From: Kaistia soli DSM 19436
GTDB lineage: Bacteria > Pseudomonadota > Alphaproteobacteria > Rhizobiales > Kaistiaceae
Reading direction: 5' to 3'
Assembly (NCBI RefSeq): GCF_900129325.1
Contig: NZ_FQUP01000006.1
Coordinates: 1-64,000, forward strand
Length of the DNA stretch: 64,000 nucleotides
The notes below the pieces were generated by a model, which was not told where the DNA came from, did no database searches, and saw only the letters and a program-made list of their open reading frames with translations. This document shows positions 36,080-45,722 of the stretch, piece after piece. How positions within the stretch are numbered: the stretch's first letter is position 1; each line of letters begins with the position of its first letter. Both the position numbers and the translations under genes were made by a program.

Positions 36080-37794
36080 TCTGCGATCCGCTCGCCGGCC
36101 GCGGTGGTCATTGCACTCCGCAAGCGCGACATCTCGCCCCGACGTTCGGTCTCAAACAGGATGCTGGCAGCCGCTTCATCGGCCAGTCTTTGGACATCGC
36201 CCTCTTTTTCTGCCAGTTCCGCGGTGAGCATAGCAATGCGTTGCGCCAGTTCCTCGACGCCGCGCTTCGCCTCATGATAGCGAAGCTTGGCCTCGGCCTC
36301 GGCCTCCCGAATGGCGCGCTGATTGCTTCGCTCCTTCTGCCATCGCAGGGAACCCATCAGCACCTCGCCGTCCTCTGTATAAGCATCGGCTATCGAAACG
36401 CCTCCGGCAGCGAGCAGAAGCTCTCCCACCTGGTTGGAGTGGGCGGTACCGCGAGATTTGACGATGGTGAGCGCGCGGTTGCGCTCCCCATTGCTGAGCA
36501 CATAGCTGAGGTGGATCCAGGTATCGCAAATGGTCGACACGTAGGATCGGGACGATTCCGACTCCCCGGCGGCGCGATCGAGCAGGCTTGTCAGGACAAT
36601 TGTGATGTTTTCCCTTTTGCAAAGCTCAATGATGCGTCGCACAGCACGCTGTGAAATCGGATCTGCGGTAAATACGGAGATCGGATCGATCACCAAGTGA
36701 CTGGGCCGGTGTCGTTCGACTTCCGTCCTGATTTCAAAAGCGAATTCATCCGGGCCTGCAGAACGATCCGCAATGCTGTGCATGCGGAGCAGACCTGCAT
36801 TGATGTGCCGCTGGAGATCGATGCCGACAGACGCGACGTTGCGGACGATCTCCATCGGACCTTCGTCAAAACAAATGCTCAGGGCGCGTTCTCCGCGCTT
36901 GCACATCGTGTCGACGAAGAGACATCCAAGCGTTGTTTTCGCTGTCCCGGGCGATCCGGAGAGCAAGGTGCTGCTGCCTCGGAAAATCCCCCCAGCCAGC
37001 ATGACGTCAAGATGCGGGACGCCAAGAGACAGCCGCTCGCTCGATACCGGCAGTATTCGCGGCTCCGCCTCGATGCCCTCCACCTCGATGCCGCCCGCGG
37101 TCATCAAGAATGGCAAACGACGCAGCATATGGTCCGAACTGCGATATTTTTGGATTCGAATGCCGCGAGGCGAAGCGCCATCCTCGGTTTCGCGGGAAAG
37201 CTCAATGACGCAGTCTGCCATGTAGAGAGCAATCTCTTCGAAACCGGTCGTAGAGTCGCTGCCCGCCTTGATCGTCAGGATCACCATCGAGTCAATTCGA
37301 TTGATGAAATCCTGCAATCGCAACAGTTCCGCCCGTTGAGCTGTTGCCGTCCCTAGCAGGGCAAGAAGAGTGTCGATGCCGTCGAAGACAATGCAGGACG
37401 GCCAGTCGGGGGCCGCAGCACCTTCTGTCATCGCCAGCAGGCCGGCGATGTCGAAGGATCCGCTCATAACTGTCTCGGGCTTCGGTCGCCCGTCGATCAC
37501 AATCAGCTTGCCGCTCTCCAGCAGGCGACCACCCTCCCATGCAAACGAATTGATATCGGACGTTATTCCGTCGGCGGACTGCTCAAAGGTGACCAGGATG
37601 CCCGGCCGACCACTCTCGTTGATTCGGTGGACGAGCGTCTGCAAAGCGAAGACTGTTTTACCCGTACCCGCCCCTCCGATCGCCGCGGTGACCCTCCCAG
37701 CCGGCAATCCACCGCCAGACATCCTGTCGAAGCCCGTGATGCCAGTAGAAACCTTTCGGGTCATCTGCCCCTGCACGTTGTCGAACTTACCCAT
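36076..37794 (-). CDS. kaiC: KaiC-like ATPase/autokinase with C-terminal coiled coil
   Basis: A 572-residue double-RecA protein. The CI half (about 10-250) has Walker A GGAGTGKT at 40-47 and an acidic FEQ in place of the usual FEE. The CII half (about 252-480) has GSPGTAKTT at 280-288 and FDEG in the catalytic-Glu position. The paired phosphorylation residues Ser420-Thr421 lie in YVSTICDT, aligned with Ser431/Thr432 of Synechococcus KaiC, so it can plausibly autophosphorylate. Instead of a KaiA-binding tail, residues about 485-572 form a long charged helix or coiled coil. Start: ATG 37794, inside the last codons of the EAL gene, which it overlaps by eight bases. It is likely a KaiBC timer or hourglass tied to c-di-GMP. 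Confidence 0.94.
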   Translation of the reverse strand: MGKFDNVQGQMTRKVSTGITGFDRMSGGGLPAGRVTAAIGGAGTGKTVFALQTLVHRINESGRPGILVTFEQSADGITSDINSFAWEGGRLLESGKLIVIDGRPKPETVMSGSFDIAGLLAMTEGAAAPDWPSCIVFDGIDTLLALLGTATAQRAELLRLQDFINRIDSMVILTIKAGSDSTTGFEEIALYMADCVIELSRETEDGASPRGIRIQKYRSSDHMLRRLPFLMTAGGIEVEGIEAEPRILPVSSERLSLGVPHLDVMLAGGIFRGSSTLLSGSPGTAKTTLGCLFVDTMCKRGERALSICFDEGPMEIVRNVASVGIDLQRHINAGLLRMHSIADRSAGPDEFAFEIRTEVERHRPSHLVIDPISVFTADPISQRAVRRIIELCKRENITIVLTSLLDRAAGESESSRSYVSTICDTWIHLSYVLSNGERNRALTIVKSRGTAHSNQVGELLLAAGGVSIADAYTEDGEVLMGSLRWQKERSNQRAIREAEAEAKLRYHEAKRGVEELAQRIAMLTAELAEKEGDVQRLADEAAASILFETERRGEMSRLRSAMTTAAGERIAE

Positions 37795-39460
37795 AAAGGA
37801 TTCCCGGTTGCATGACCGATGCTGATTGTTCACGCAGGCCATACTTGTTCGCCCAGACCATCAGATCTTCGGCCGGCATAGGACGCCCGTAAAAGTAGCC
37901 CTGACCCTTGTCGCACCAAATACTCTGCATAAAGTCGGCCTGCTCTTTCGTCTCGATGCCTTCTGCGATCACGACAAGATCGAGGCTGCGACCCACCGCG
38001 ACAATTGCACGGACAATGGCACTAGCCCGGGAGTCCACGAAAACGTCTCGGACGAAAGATTGATCAATTTTCAGGTAATCACAGGGGATATCGCGGAGAT
38101 AAGCGAGGGACGAATATCCAGTACCGAAATCATCGATGGCAATCCGGACGCCCGTTTCGCGCAACCCGGCTAGAAGCCGCATGCTCTTGTCCTTGGTGTC
38201 CATCGCGGCGCTTTCGGTGATTTCGAGCACGAGGCGCTCTGGCGGCAATCCGGTGCTAGCGACGGTAGCCGCTACTCTTTCTCCAAATGTCTTATCCATT
38301 AGCTGCAAAGCCGAGACATTGACCGCGACGGTTACGTGACCCAGAGGCCCGCCCTGCCATAGCGTTACCTGCCGACAAGCCTCCTCCAGGATCCAAGCGC
38401 CGAGGCCAACGATCAGCCCGGACGCTTCGGCAAGGGGAATGAACTCGGACGGAGGGACCAACCCGCGGCCGGGGTGGCACCACCGGATTAGGGCCTCGGC
38501 GCCCACGATGCGTTCATCCGCTAAAGCAACCTGCGGCTGATAGACGAGAAAAAGCTCCCCGCGTTCCTGCGCTGTCTCAAGATCAATCAACAGGGAGGGC
38601 TTTTCCAGCCGACGTCTTTCACCGGCAGCGCCCACCCTTGAGCGATGCGCTGCATTCATCAGAACCAGGACAAGCGCAACGACTAGCGTGGAGGCCTCGA
38701 TGGCGAGGGTCTTTCCGTCGTTATCGAAGCCTGACCGCACTGCGATCAAGCCAAGCACAACGCAAACTCCGACCGTGATAGAAACTTGATGTCGGAAAAC
38801 GCGTCCAGCGGATCCGTGGGCGAGCAGGCTACGCAAGGGAACGCGGTAGGCGCTCCGACACAATATTGCGACGATGCAAAGCAAGCCGGCGATGACGGTG
38901 GTCGGTGAAAGGACGCCGCCGAGATCACTAACACCATAAATATAGACTATCGCCGAGAATATAGGCGGATACGTTGCGACAACAGTTAATATCTGCGCAG
39001 AGAAATGAGCATTTATTCTGATGCATATCAGAGCCGCAGCCAAGAGGCCGATCATGATAGAGGCACGTAGACCCATCGAGATCGGTAGACCCGAAGCCGC
39101 CGCTTCCTTAAGGATTTCGCCGAACGGCGACCAAGCTTGAAACGCATCATTGCGGCCAGTGAGGATCGTCAACAAGCGGATCCAGGCGATAGTGCCGCCC
39201 AAGATCGCGAACGCGACACTAGCGTTGCTGCGGCGCATCGGCCGCGCCAGCAATACTGAGAGACCAATACAAGCGATTGCGCAGGCAGTGAGCGGATGTG
39301 TCGCTGAGCCAGCGGGAACTGGGCGCCACAGCCGCTCAATGCCAAGCGCGTAGCCGGCAAGCACCATCACCCCGACACAAACTGCTCCTAGCGCGGCCAA
39401 TGGTGCCATCATCATCGCAAGGCGGATGAAAGGCTCGACACGTCGGCGTGGCGCTAGCAT
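37787..39460 (-). CDS. Membrane-bound c-di-GMP phosphodiesterase (EAL)
   Basis: A 557-residue protein. The N-terminal half (about 15-275) carries seven or eight membrane helices of a MASE-like sensor of unknown ligand. The C-terminal half (about 290-540) is an EAL domain with all catalytic positions visible: EAL at 322-324, Asn381 in NVSALQL, Glu413 in LEITES, DD at 443-444 in [10 protein letters not shown], Lys464 in LKIDQSFV, Glu500 in AEGIET and Gln520. No GGDEF domain is attached. It should hydrolyse c-di-GMP to pGpG. It heads the operon that continues with kaiC, kaiB and a diguanylate cyclase, so one transcript encodes both the making and the breaking of c-di-GMP around KaiBC. Confidence 0.93.
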   Translation of the reverse strand: MLAPRRRVEPFIRLAMMMAPLAALGAVCVGVMVLAGYALGIERLWRPVPAGSATHPLTACAIACIGLSVLLARPMRRSNASVAFAILGGTIAWIRLLTILTGRNDAFQAWSPFGEILKEAAASGLPISMGLRASIMIGLLAAALICIRINAHFSAQILTVVATYPPIFSAIVYIYGVSDLGGVLSPTTVIAGLLCIVAILCRSAYRVPLRSLLAHGSAGRVFRHQVSITVGVCVVLGLIAVRSGFDNDGKTLAIEASTLVVALVLVLMNAAHRSRVGAAGERRRLEKPSLLIDLETAQERGELFLVYQPQVALADERIVGAEALIRWCHPGRGLVPPSEFIPLAEASGLIVGLGAWILEEACRQVTLWQGGPLGHVTVAVNVSALQLMDKTFGERVAATVASTGLPPERLVLEITESAAMDTKDKSMRLLAGLRETGVRIAIDDFGTGYSSLAYLRDIPCDYLKIDQSFVRDVFVDSRASAIVRAIVAVGRSLDLVVIAEGIETKEQADFMQSIWCDKGQGYFYGRPMPAEDLMVWANKYGLREQSASVMQPGILYG

Positions 39461-39495
39461 CAGGCTGTATACCCTCCGTCAGGGTGTGTGCTCCA

Positions 39496-39852
39496 ATGCG
39501 AGCCTACACTGCTCCTTGTTGCAACATCACCCACCCACCAAGCTTTGGAGTTATTTCTTTCGACGTGGCGGCGACCTTCGCGACGCTCGCGCAGTTCGGT
39601 GCGCCCAAGGCGTGGCGAGTGATCGTAGGGACGCGCGGCCTTAAAGGCAGCGTCCTGCCCGGACGGCGCTATGCGCGCGGCGGATATCCCGCCCTGGCCA
39701 ACGAGGTCCAGTTGGAACGAACGTTGAGGGAGGTCACCGGCGACGCTCCTCGCGCACTGATCTTCGCGTTCGTCCAAAAAACCTATGACGCTTGCGCGGC
39801 TCCGAACCTCGACCTGGCCAGATACGAGCAACTGCTGAGCGAGGAGTCCTAG
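39496..39852 (+). CDS. Doubtful hypothetical protein (118 aa)
   Basis: A frame divergent from the EAL gene. The second half (LANEVQLERTLREVTGDAPRALIFAFVQKTYDACAAPNLDLARYEQLLSEES) has protein-like composition, but the first part does not. There is no ribosome-binding site of note and no recognised family. It could be the tail of a broken gene. Confidence 0.25.
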   Translation: MRAYTAPCCNITHPPSFGVISFDVAATFATLAQFGAPKAWRVIVGTRGLKGSVLPGRRYARGGYPALANEVQLERTLREVTGDAPRALIFAFVQKTYDACAAPNLDLARYEQLLSEES

Positions 39853-40459
39853 GTCGGCGGACCGTCCCGAAAACGAACGTTTCCGTACAATGCTTCGATC
39901 TTCTTGGTCCGATTCGTCAGCCCGGCAACGATCTCCGCTAACCATGTCGGATTTCAAATGACCGAATAGCGGTCTCCAATCGGATTGCCGCACCCGACCT
40001 TGCCAGCCGCGGTCGTCACGGTGCCGCAGATCCCTCTCCCCGGCCCAGAGATGGAACACGCGATTGAGCTCCAGATGGCTGACGACCTGCCCAACGATAC
40101 CACTCGCCTCTGACTGTCGACCCAATTGGTACAGCTAACAAATTGGTAGCCATGAGGCGCTGTTTGATCCCACTGATGGCAAAAGTGGTGAAGTGCCATG
40201 AGTTGCAAGCGGCGATGCGAATATGAGCGCGTCGCACGCGAACGCGCTGCATGAGCGGCAGCGACAATCCTCGACCAGCCGACAGCCGATCTCGCGACCG
40301 GCAATGCCCAGTTCGTATGCCCTTGCAGCGGCGGCCGACGGTCAAGACCGTGTTGGTGCCAATCGGCTTGGGCAACCGCAGACATATTGCGAGGAACGTA
40401 TCGCGCCACCCGGCCACTAAGATGGTGGGCTGCCAGGACGCGTTGTTTGACGGCAGGCC
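39853..40459. other. Long intergenic stretch with repeat remnants
   Basis: About 600 bases. It contains the second copy of the 15-base palindromic repeat (39960-39974) and no gene I can support. Frames on both strands overlap one another without conserved motifs. Confidence 0.35.
39960..39974. repeat. Dispersed short palindromic repeat, copy 2
   Basis: Identical to the 15-base GACCG-AATAG-CGGTC at 31123, again preceded by an AT-richer TTTCAAAT and, 60-70 bases earlier, by GAAAACGAACGTTTCCG. Confidence 0.5.
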
Positions 40460-41029
40460 TCACAGCCGAACGAGCCCGGAATATTCAACCATCCGGCCAC
40501 TGTCGAGTGAGATCACGGCGCGGAGGCCGCGTCTCCCGACCACCATGAATACGATGGCGTCATCGCGTGTCTCCTTGACGCGGAGGCGATTGCCGTCCCC
40601 ATCCTCGATCAGATCGGCGTCGAACGGGCTGTCGTGCAGGCCATTCGCCTCCATGAACTCGACATTGCTGAGTTCGATTTCGGCGCTTGTTTCGTCGTTG
40701 CGCTTCTGAGCACGGCCCCATAAAAGTCCGACAATGGCCGAGACAATATGAACGCCGACCAGCCAAGGCAGGGTCACCGAGAAAACTACTATGGCAACCG
40801 AGCCGGATAAATAGGTACCGGCGCAAATCGCGAAAACACTGCCTAGGACGCGCGCTATCACCTCCGATCGTGTTCTGTTGCCAATGTTACGCGCTAGACC
40901 ACGGTAACCCCAGATCGTCAAAAACAAGACGGCCAGCACAGTGATCGCGCCTGATGCTTGTTTTGCGCCCTTGTAGGCATCGCGCCCAAACGATGCGCCA
41001 AAGCCATAGACGGCACTCCTCGCCAACAT
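40460..41029 (-). CDS. Hypothetical membrane protein (189 aa)
   Basis: Starts MLARSAVYGFGASFGRDAYKGAK. It has two or three membrane helices (about 26-42, 65-85 and 90-112) followed by a soluble C-terminal half with acidic and beta-like sequence ending SLDSGRMVEYSGLVRL. Preceding in-frame codons are open, but the composition changes there, so the ATG at 41029 is used. I do not recognise the family. It is divergent from the XRE regulator with about 170 bases between them. Confidence 0.55.
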   Translation of the reverse strand: MLARSAVYGFGASFGRDAYKGAKQASGAITVLAVLFLTIWGYRGLARNIGNRTRSEVIARVLGSVFAICAGTYLSGSVAIVVFSVTLPWLVGVHIVSAIVGLLWGRAQKRNDETSAEIELSNVEFMEANGLHDSPFDADLIEDGDGNRLRVKETRDDAIVFMVVGRRGLRAVISLDSGRMVEYSGLVRL

Positions 41030-41200
41030 TTCGATCACCGGCGTCCCCCAAAGTCGGTGGAGACGAATGCGACAGGCTGATTCATGTGAAGGGCTCAATC
41101 GGGTTGCGAGCAGAACGGTGTGCAACGAGAGCGTATCATCGGCTTAAAATGATGGCTATAGACCGTGGTTTAATAGACATCGTCCCGCCTAGCTGCGGCT

Positions 41201-41464
41201 ATGAACGGTCGCCAGCTAGTCGCGTGGAATCTTCGACGCCTGCGCGTTCTCCGGCAGCTCTCGCAGGAGAAACTGGCAGTCGATGCCGGTATCGACCGCG
41301 CTTACCTCGGCAGTCTCGAACGTGAGCAGGAAAATCCGACCGTCGACTTGCTTGACAGGATCGCCGCAGCACTGAGCGTATCGGTCGCCGCGCTCTTTGA
41401 GGTTCCCGACGCCGACAGTCCGAAACCACAGACCCTTCGGCGGGGAAGGAAAGCCGCTAGCTAA
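41201..41464 (+). CDS. XRE-family helix-turn-helix regulator
   Basis: An 87-residue protein that is almost entirely one HTH_3 domain: LRRLRVLRQLSQEKLAVDAGIDRAYLGSLEREQENPTVDLLDRIAAAL. The turn and recognition helix are canonical. The family often controls mobile elements, restriction or toxin systems. Here it stands between a hypothetical membrane protein and an integrase remnant, consistent with an accessory region. Confidence 0.88.
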   Translation: MNGRQLVAWNLRRLRVLRQLSQEKLAVDAGIDRAYLGSLEREQENPTVDLLDRIAAALSVSVAALFEVPDADSPKPQTLRRGRKAAS

Positions 41465-41754
41465 CGCGGCGCAGATCCAGATCCGCATCACGCACTGATA
41501 TTCTGGCAGTACCATCAAGTTTCAATTGATGGCGGCACCCGCAACTACGTGACTCAAGGTCTGGTCGATTTCCGATGTTGGCCCAAAGCGGTCTTCCCGA
41601 CACGACTCGGCGAACGTCCGCTCTGCGCCCTCGTTGCAGTCGTTCGACAGAACGTATGTCACCTCCCGAAGCCGTCGCTACCGTTGGGCAAATCTAAGAC
41701 CGTGAAGCTCGCCGCGGTGCCTCAAATTCGTTCCGCAATATGTGCTGCCATAGG

Positions 41755-42160
41755 GATCGCGGGCTGGGCGCCGGACGAGGCACAGCAACTGCACGATGCC
41801 ATCGACGTGTCGACGCCGATCGGCCTCCGCGACCGCACCTTGGATCAACCTGATGGCCTATTCCTTCGCCCGCATTGACGCCGTGCTCAGCATGAAAGTC
41901 GAGGATGTCTTCATCCAGAATCGACGGCTCTGGGTTCGGCTGCATGATAAAGGCGGCAAGCAGCACGAGATGCCCCGCCACCATGATCTCGATGCCTATC
42001 TGCAGGCCTATATCGATACCTGTGGCCTCGCCGACGACCCGAAGGGCCCGCTGTTTCGCACGATCGGCCGGGGAAACGACCAGCTGACGACCACGCCCCT
42101 CACCCAGCCCAACGCCTATGCCATGGTGCGGCGGCGGGCCGCTGCAGCGCTCATCCCTAG
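41755..42160 (+). pseudogene. Site-specific tyrosine recombinase remnant
   Basis: GWAPDEAQQLHDAIDVSTPIGLRDRTL in one frame passes, after a frameshift near 41845, to INLMAYSFARIDAVLSMKVEDVFIQNRRLWVRLHDKGGKQHEMPRHHDL...GPLFRTIGRG...TPLTQPNAYAMVRRRAAAA. This is the central and early catalytic part of a phage-type integrase family common in proteobacterial islands. The downstream catalytic half (HxLR, H/W and the Tyr) and the N-terminal DNA-binding domain are absent. It marks a former integration event near the start of the mdc region. Confidence 0.8.
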
Positions 42161-42325
42161 AAGTCGCAACGCGATGGCGAGCGCGGCCAAACAAGCGCAA
42201 ACGGCATTCACGGCCAAGTCTGGCGGTGAGATCGTTTCCGAAATCGACGTCGCTTCATAGTAATGAATGACGACTGCCGATGGCACCGTACTGAATGACT
42301 CCGCTACAGGCGCGAGAGCCGCATA

Positions 42326-43252
42326 TCATCGCGTCTTCACCCAGGCTCTTACCCCTTCCATGGCGGCGAACTCGCTGATGCTGCGGGCGGGCATGCAATA
42401 TGCGCCGGCAGCCATCTCGGCGAGAGCGTGGCCGGGGCCGAGTTCCAGGAAGGCGGTTGCGCCGGCCTCGAGGCAGGCTTGCAGGCAGGCGTTCCAGTGT
42501 ACGGTCCGGCTGATCTGGGCGGCCAGCTTGTCCAGGCCAGCATCGGGGTCGAAGACGGCTTGTCCATCAATGCCGCTGAGAAGCCGGTGTCTCCGAAGCG
42601 CACGGGTGTCGATGGTCGTTCCGGCCAGATCGATCCGAAACTGTCGCGCTGCATCGGCGAGCCGTGGCGTATGCGAAGCCACGGCAACAGGCAGTCTGAC
42701 GACCCGGTACGCGCCTGCCGAGACGGCATCGGCCGACAGCGCTGAAAGGGCATTGGCGCTGCCGCCCAGTATGACGCCGCCGCCCGGATTGACGATCGCG
42801 ACGGCGGCGTCGTGTTCTGTCGCAAGCTGGGCAATGCGGACTTCGTCCAGGCCGCGAAGGGCCAGCAGTCCCTCGCCCGGCCGACTGGCGGCATCCATTA
42901 GCTCGGCCCGCTCTGCCGCCAGACGGAGCACATCGGCTGGCGCGATAGCTGCAGCCACGCCCCAGGCAGTCAGTTCGCCGATGCTGTAACCCGCCACAAT
43001 GAAACTGTCGGGCATCACGTCGGCGAGAGTCGCAGCGGCCGCGAGACCTTGGAGGACGCAGAGGATCTGCCCAGTCCGATTGGCTTGCAGCGTCGTTGCA
43101 TCCGCCTCAAGCACCATTCTGCGGGGATCGCGGCCGCCGAGCAGGGCGGACGCCAGCGAGAAGAGTAGTTGGGCGACGGGCGCGTCAGCGGTCAGGGCAA
43201 ACATGTCCGGGCCCTGATGGGCTTGTCCGGAGCATAGAATCGCGAGCGGCAT
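42326..43252 (-). CDS. mdcH: MdcH: malonyl-CoA:ACP transacylase (epsilon subunit) of malonate decarboxylase
   Basis: A 308-residue FabD-type acyltransferase with nucleophile Ser90 in AGYSIGE and a His region VASHTPRL. It charges the acetylated carrier protein MdcC with malonyl from malonyl-CoA to start the cycle. It is the last gene of the mdc operon, ten bases after mdcF. Confidence 0.92.
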   Translation of the reverse strand: MPLAILCSGQAHQGPDMFALTADAPVAQLLFSLASALLGGRDPRRMVLEADATTLQANRTGQILCVLQGLAAAATLADVMPDSFIVAGYSIGELTAWGVAAAIAPADVLRLAAERAELMDAASRPGEGLLALRGLDEVRIAQLATEHDAAVAIVNPGGGVILGGSANALSALSADAVSAGAYRVVRLPVAVASHTPRLADAARQFRIDLAGTTIDTRALRRHRLLSGIDGQAVFDPDAGLDKLAAQISRTVHWNACLQACLEAGATAFLELGPGHALAEMAAGAYCMPARSISEFAAMEGVRAWVKTR

Positions 43253-43261
43253 GGCCCGGCC

Positions 43262-44206
43262 TCACGGAAACAGGAGCGCGATGGCGATGGCGAGCGTCGC
43301 GATGCTGACGATCGTGCTCGCTGCCACCATGGAACCGAGCGCCGCTGAATCCTGTCGGTAGCTTATGCCAAACAGGATGCCGAAGAAGCCGGACGGCACG
43401 GCCGCGATGAGGATCACCAGGCGCGCAGTTTCGGTGCTCACCGGAACGAGTGCCACGATTGCCAGCGCGAGCAGGGGCCGGGCTATGTCCGCGACGGCCG
43501 TCGCGCCTAAGATCCGCCAGTCAAGCCTGAAGGGCTGGGCCGAGAGCACGAGGCCAGTCAGGAACAGTGCGACGCCGGCCGCCGCTTGACCGATCAATTG
43601 CAGTGCGGCCTTGGCAACGGGATCGATCGGCACCTCCAGGAGCGAGCAGGCGACGCCGAGAAAGGGTGCAACGACTACGGGCTTGGTAAGGGCGCGACGG
43701 AAGGAACTGAGCACACGCGTGATCGCCGACAGCTCTGGCGAACATTTGTCCGCGCTAAGTTCTACCATCACGAGGGCAAACGGGGTGACGAGAATGGACC
43801 CGGCGGCAAGCGCCACGGCGATCGGAACGGTACCACTCGCTCCGACGACCGAACCGACGATTGGCAGGCCGACCCCTGCAAGATTGGGGAACGCGATTGT
43901 GAGGGCTTGAAGCGCCGCATCGGCCTTGGACGCCTTGAGCGCGATCCGGGCCAGCGCGTACCAGAGGAACAGAATGACGAGCATCACCACGGATAGAATC
44001 ACAAAGAGCGGCACCTGCTCCGCCATCTCGCTCCGCGATGCGGAAGCCGTCGCCACGAACAGTGCCGCCGGCAAGGAAAAGCTCATGACCAGCTTGTTGA
44101 AGCCGTCAACGTGATGGTTCTCGACGATGGAGAGCCGGCCTGCCGCATAGCCGAGCCCGAGCACGAAAAAGACGGGCACAAGTGCGAGCAGGATTGCGGC
44201 CGTCAT
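43262..44206 (-). CDS. mdcF: MdcF: malonate transporter (auxin efflux carrier family)
   Basis: A 314-residue membrane protein with about ten helices in the AEC/BART fold (PF03547). Its place inside the mdc operon marks it as the malonate uptake carrier MdcF. It overlaps mdcB by four bases (ATGA). Confidence 0.88.
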   Translation of the reverse strand: MTAAILLALVPVFFVLGLGYAAGRLSIVENHHVDGFNKLVMSFSLPAALFVATASASRSEMAEQVPLFVILSVVMLVILFLWYALARIALKASKADAALQALTIAFPNLAGVGLPIVGSVVGASGTVPIAVALAAGSILVTPFALVMVELSADKCSPELSAITRVLSSFRRALTKPVVVAPFLGVACSLLEVPIDPVAKAALQLIGQAAAGVALFLTGLVLSAQPFRLDWRILGATAVADIARPLLALAIVALVPVSTETARLVILIAAVPSGFFGILFGISYRQDSAALGSMVAASTIVSIATLAIAIALLFP

Positions 44207-45087
44207 GACTCTCGAACTCCCTCGATGGCGTCCACCAAGAGGGTCGCTGCCAGAAGATCGGCAGCGCCACCAGGGCTAAGGCGCCGGCGAACAAAGCGGC
44301 GATGGATCGAGGCTGCGCGATCGCGCCAATCCGGGTGGGCAACGCCGCCTTCGGCCAGGAACAGTCGTGACTCGTACTGCGCGAAGGTGAGCCCATCTCG
44401 GCCGCCACGATGAAGAAGATTGGTATCCTCCAGGGCGGCGATCAGCGCGAAGCACGTCTCAACGCGCTGGGCTTCAGGATCGCCCGGCGCCTTGTGCCTT
44501 GCCATCGCGAGAGCTGGTAGGCCGATCCGATAGAGGCTTGGAAAGCCGGCGGCGGCCTCAGCTCGGGCGCCTCCGGCGCTGAAACGACGTCTCGCCTCGC
44601 TGCCATGGCTGTGCAGCACCATTGGCCCCGCCAGAATCTCGGCGCCCCACAGCGCTCGCACCGTTTCACCGAGCGAGGCCCTTGCGGAGATGCGTCTTGC
44701 GTCGCGTGCACCGCTGGCAGCACAGAGGAGGCCGATGCCAAAAATAGCGCCCCGATGCGCATTGATGCCACCGGTTGCCGCCACCATGGCCGCCTCTGCC
44801 GCAATGCCGATCGTGCGCAGCGCCGCCATGTCAGCGCCATCGGCGGCGGCAAGATATAGCAGTCGCCAGAACGGCGCGATGGCGAAGGCGCTCTCGCGAA
44901 ACAGCGCCGCATCCATGTCGTCATGGCTGCCGCTGTCGACATGGCTGACGAGTCCCGGCTTCGGCCAGGTTTCGAGTTCGCGCAGCAGTGCCGAGAGCGC
45001 AAGCAGCGTGACGCGAGAGGCCTCAATCTCGCTGCTCTCCTCCGGAATGCGGCGAGCGGCACCAAAGGCTGCGCGGGATGGGCTCAT
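44203..45087 (-). CDS. mdcB: MdcB: triphosphoribosyl-dephospho-CoA synthase
   Basis: A 294-residue CitG/MdcB enzyme that makes the 2'-(5''-triphosphoribosyl)-3'-dephospho-CoA prosthetic-group precursor from dephospho-CoA and ATP. Family motifs include KPGLVSHVDSGSHDDMD, GGINAHRGAIF and EDTNLLHRGG. The start at 45087 overlaps the mdcG stop by four bases; the frame is open further upstream only by chance. Confidence 0.93.
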   Translation of the reverse strand: MSPSRAAFGAARRIPEESSEIEASRVTLLALSALLRELETWPKPGLVSHVDSGSHDDMDAALFRESAFAIAPFWRLLYLAAADGADMAALRTIGIAAEAAMVAATGGINAHRGAIFGIGLLCAASGARDARRISARASLGETVRALWGAEILAGPMVLHSHGSEARRRFSAGGARAEAAAGFPSLYRIGLPALAMARHKAPGDPEAQRVETCFALIAALEDTNLLHRGGRDGLTFAQYESRLFLAEGGVAHPDWRDRAASIHRRFVRRRLSPGGAADLLAATLLVDAIEGVRES

Positions 45088-45722
45088 ATGCCAGCTCCGC
45101 CCGAGAGAATTGAGTTGGAAGGACCGAGTGAGAGCCCGTCGGCGGTCCGGATCAGGACCGGGTCGCTGTCGCGTCCGATCTCGCGCCATTTGCAGGCCGC
45201 GCCATCCGGTCCCATGAACTCGCCGTCGAGACGCATCGGCGCGCGCTGGGCGATCGTTGTGAGATCTGCGGCCAATCCAACGAGATCGGTCTCTGGCCCG
45301 ATCTCGATCAGCAGATCGAGATCCGAGGCGGGTGTCAGAAAATCGAGGCCGGTGAGAAGCTGGAACGCCGCGCTCCCGAACACGCGCATCGTGACTGCAT
45401 GCTGCTCTCCAAGCAGAGAGATCCGCGCCGCTGTGCAATGCCAAGACAGCGGCAAGGTGGAGAGGCTATCGGCCAGCGTCGGGGGCCTCATAACGCGGTC
45501 AATGGCTTCGAGGGGAAACAGGAAGACGAGCCGCCTCTTTCCGTCGGCGGGCGGGGTGGGCAGCCCGAGCGACACCCCGGCTGGCTCGCCGGCCAATGAC
45601 CGCCGCTTCACCAGCGGCCGGTTGCATGTGGCCCATTCTCGGACCAGAGTATCGGCCGCGTAGCCGCCGAGGCCCCTCCTCCAGCTTTGCGGCCGTATCC
45701 AGGCGAGATCGTGCCGACGCAT
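45084..45722 (-). CDS. mdcG: MdcG: phosphoribosyl-dephospho-CoA transferase
   Basis: A 212-residue nucleotidyltransferase that attaches the prosthetic group to Ser28 of MdcC. It has the pattern VFGSAAFQLL...ASDLDLLIEI, the GS...DxD motif of nucleotidyltransferases. It starts within the mdcE stop codon region. Confidence 0.92.
   Translation of the reverse strand: MRRHDLAWIRPQSWRRGLGGYAADTLVREWATCNRPLVKRRSLAGEPAGVSLGLPTPPADGKRRLVFLFPLEAIDRVMRPPTLADSLSTLPLSWHCTAARISLLGEQHAVTMRVFGSAAFQLLTGLDFLTPASDLDLLIEIGPETDLVGLAADLTTIAQRAPMRLDGEFMGPDGAACKWREIGRDSDPVLIRTADGLSLGPSNSILSGGAGI

Noticed and set aside
39460-40125. Minus-strand frame of 221 codons upstream of the EAL gene
   Set aside because: No motif, start signal or sensible composition; it overlaps repeat sequence.
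40016-40417. Possible universal-stress-like fragment on either strand
   Set aside because: Only a short TVLVPIGLG-like stretch on the plus strand; too little to support a gene or remnant.
44355-44400. Sequence in mdcB that resembles part of a dispersed repeat when read in another frame
   Set aside because: It lies inside a well-conserved gene and the match is short, so coincidence is likely.
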